A program made the position numbers and the translations under genes. This document shows positions 62,633 to 64,000 of a stretch of DNA of 64,000 bases, piece by piece. Source of the DNA: Cupriavidus nantongensis (GTDB lineage Bacteria > Pseudomonadota > Gammaproteobacteria > Burkholderiales > Burkholderiaceae); the NCBI RefSeq assembly GCF_001598055.1, contig NZ_CP014844.1:310001-374000 (forward strand), given 5' to 3'. The notes under the pieces were generated by a model. That model searched no databases, was not told the DNA's origin, and worked only from the letters and a program-made list of their open reading frames with translations. The stretch's first letter is position 1. Each line of letters starts with the position of its first letter.

Positions 62633-62750
62633 CCCTCTCCCGCTTGCGGGAGAGGGTTGGGGAGAGGGCCGATGCGTCGACGAAGTCAGGGCCGTCGGTA
62701 TGCCAGCGCCTGCCCTCTCCCCGGCCCCTCTCCCGCGAGCGGGAGAGGGG
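62633..62750. repeat. Pair of CCCTCTCCCGC-type inverted repeats
   Basis: Two hairpins with 11- and 12-bp perfect arms lie in the gap between the Sel1 gene and gatB: CCCTCTCCCGC at 62633-62643 with GCGGGAGAGGG at 62646-62656, and CCCCTCTCCCGC at 62725-62736 with GCGGGAGAGGGG at 62739-62750. They resemble dispersed REP-like elements in this family. They may also act as terminators for both convergent genes. Confidence 0.7.
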
Positions 62751-62782
62751 AGCCAACAAGCGGGATAGACCGGACTGGAGCC

Positions 62783-64000
62783 TTACCCCAGCTTCTTCCT
62801 CAGCAGTTCATTCACCTGCGCCGGATTGGCCTTGCCCTTGGTCGCCTTCATCGCCTGCCCGACCAGCGCGTTGAACGCCTTTTCCTTGCCCGAGCGGAAT
62901 TCCTCGACCGACCTGGCATTGGCGGCCAGCACGTCGTCGATGATCTTTTCCAGCTCGCCGCTGTCGGACATTTGCTTCAGTCCCTTGGCCGCGATGATGG
63001 CGTCGGCGTCGCCGCCGTGCTCGCCTGCCCACATCGCGGGGAACACGTCCTTCTTGGCGGTGTTGTTCGACACCGTGCCGTCGGCGATGCGCGCCAGCAG
63101 CCTGGCCAGTTGCGCCGGCGTGACCGGCGCCGCGTCGATGGCGATGCCTTCGCGGTTCAGTTGCGAGGCCACGTCGCCCATCAGCCAGTTGGCGGCGGGC
63201 TTGGCGCTGGCCGTGCCCGCGCCGGCGACCACGGCTTCGAAGTAGGCGGCATAGGCCTTGGTCGCGGTCAGCATGGTGGCGTCATACGCCGACAGGCCGT
63301 ATTGCGAGACAAAGCGCGCCTGCATCGCCGCCGGCAGCTCCGGCAGTTCGCCGCGCACGCGCTCGATCCAGCCGGCGTCGATCTCGAGCGGCATCAGGTC
63401 CGGGTCGGGGAAGTAGCGGTAGTCGTGCGCGTCTTCCTTGGTGCGCATGGCGCGGGTTTCGCCGGTGTCCGGGTCGAACAGCACGGTGGCCTGCTGGATC
63501 TTGCGGCCGTCCTCGATCTCGGCGATCTGCCATTGCACCTCGTATTCGATGGCCTGCTGCAGGAAGCGGAACGAGTTCAGGTTCTTGATCTCGCGGCGCG
63601 TGCCGAATTCCTTCTGGCCGAGCGGGCGCACCGACACGTTGGCGTCGCAGCGGAAGCTGCCTTCCTGCATGTTGCCGTCGCAGATGCCCAGCCACACCAC
63701 CAGCGAGTGCAGCGCCTTGGCGTAGGCCACCGCTTCGGCGGCGCTGCGCATGTCGGGCTCGGTGACGATTTCCAGCAGCGGCGTGCCGGCACGGTTCAGG
63801 TCGATGCCGGTCATGCCGGCAAAGTCCTCGTGCAGCGACTTGCCCGCGTCTTCCTCCAGGTGCGCGCGCGTCAGGTTGACGGTCTTCTGGTAGGACTCGC
63901 CCTGCTTGCCCTCGACCTGGATGGTGATGGTGCCGCCCTGTACCACCGGGATCTCATACTGGCTGATCTGGTAGCCCTTGGGCAGGTCGGGGTAGAAGTA
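62783..64000 (-). CDS. gatB: Aspartyl/glutamyl-tRNA amidotransferase subunit B (5' part beyond window)
   Basis: A 405-residue C-terminal portion reads in from the right edge with [16 protein letters not shown], then [33 protein letters not shown] and [16 protein letters not shown], all GatB signatures. The C-terminal YqeY-like tail is present ([15 protein letters not shown]). GatCAB amidates Glu-tRNA(Gln) and Asp-tRNA(Asn). The start lies beyond position 64000. Confidence 0.97.
   Translation of the reverse strand, partial: YFYPDLPKGYQISQYEIPVVQGGTITIQVEGKQGESYQKTVNLTRAHLEEDAGKSLHEDFAGMTGIDLNRAGTPLLEIVTEPDMRSAAEAVAYAKALHSLVVWLGICDGNMQEGSFRCDANVSVRPLGQKEFGTRREIKNLNSFRFLQQAIEYEVQWQIAEIEDGRKIQQATVLFDPDTGETRAMRTKEDAHDYRYFPDPDLMPLEIDAGWIERVRGELPELPAAMQARFVSQYGLSAYDATMLTATKAYAAYFEAVVAGAGTASAKPAANWLMGDVASQLNREGIAIDAAPVTPAQLARLLARIADGTVSNNTAKKDVFPAMWAGEHGGDADAIIAAKGLKQMSDSGELEKIIDDVLAANARSVEEFRSGKEKAFNALVGQAMKATKGKANPAQVNELLRKKLG

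Overview
The window reads as a stretch of a high-GC betaproteobacterial chromosome of the Burkholderiaceae. A Cupriavidus/Ralstonia relative is my inference, from the minCDE-corA-gatB housekeeping block, the betaproteobacterial OmpC-like porin, the abundance of TctC/Bug binding proteins and MFS carriers, and the dense GC-rich codon use. No rRNA, tRNA, CRISPR array or intact insertion sequence was seen.

Region 1 (1-22.6 kb) is accessory. It starts with the N-terminal part of a membrane sensor (1-776) and a SWIM/YdcF-type pair. A type VI secretion cassette on the minus strand follows: VgrG, DUF4123 adaptor, a tiny membrane ORF, a DUF3304 lipoprotein (likely immunity) and a Tle1-like phospholipase effector. 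Around it lie decayed copies of neighbouring genes: a YdcF scrap (3.6 kb), a Tle1 C-terminal scrap (12.4 kb), scraps of a secreted protein and of an XAC2610-like protein side by side (15.9-16.2 kb), and a secreted-protein gene broken by an exact 47-bp tandem duplication (21.0 kb). An A/T-richer two-gene ABC exporter (14.0-15.4 kb) and a catabolic operon (SDR, BKACE enzyme, MFS carrier, divergent GntR regulator) are embedded here. The picture is of repeated gain, duplication and loss of effector/immunity-type cassettes.

Region 2 (22.7-30.7 kb, minus strand) holds a tightly packed polyamine-related set (homospermidine synthase, glutathionylspermidine-synthase-like ligase, DUF1190, DUF350). It lies downstream of an amino-acid ABC transporter fused by overlaps to a formimidoylglutamase gene and headed by an IclR regulator.

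Region 3 (30.8-43.9 kb) is mixed: a ParD/Phd-RelE type toxin-antitoxin pair with a perfect operator, a MazG-like protein, a membrane-anchored Mrr nuclease with a zinc finger, a MerR/methyltransferase/DUF2938 divergon, a chemoreceptor, a DUF4382 lipoprotein, DUF72, the DbpA helicase, a CBS protein, a DHA2 efflux pump and a periplasmic glutathione peroxidase.

Region 4 (44.0-57.1 kb) carries transport and catabolic modules with their own regulators: racemase/decarboxylase-like enzyme, MFS, GntR, FAH hydrolase and M20 amidohydrolase; AraC with an Fsr-type pump; MarR with an EamA pump and twin operators; a TctC protein; and two OmpR-type response regulators with a degenerate kinase.

Region 5 (57.1-64 kb) is core: porin, minE-minD-minC, corA, a Sel1-repeat protein and the 3' part of gatB running off the right edge.
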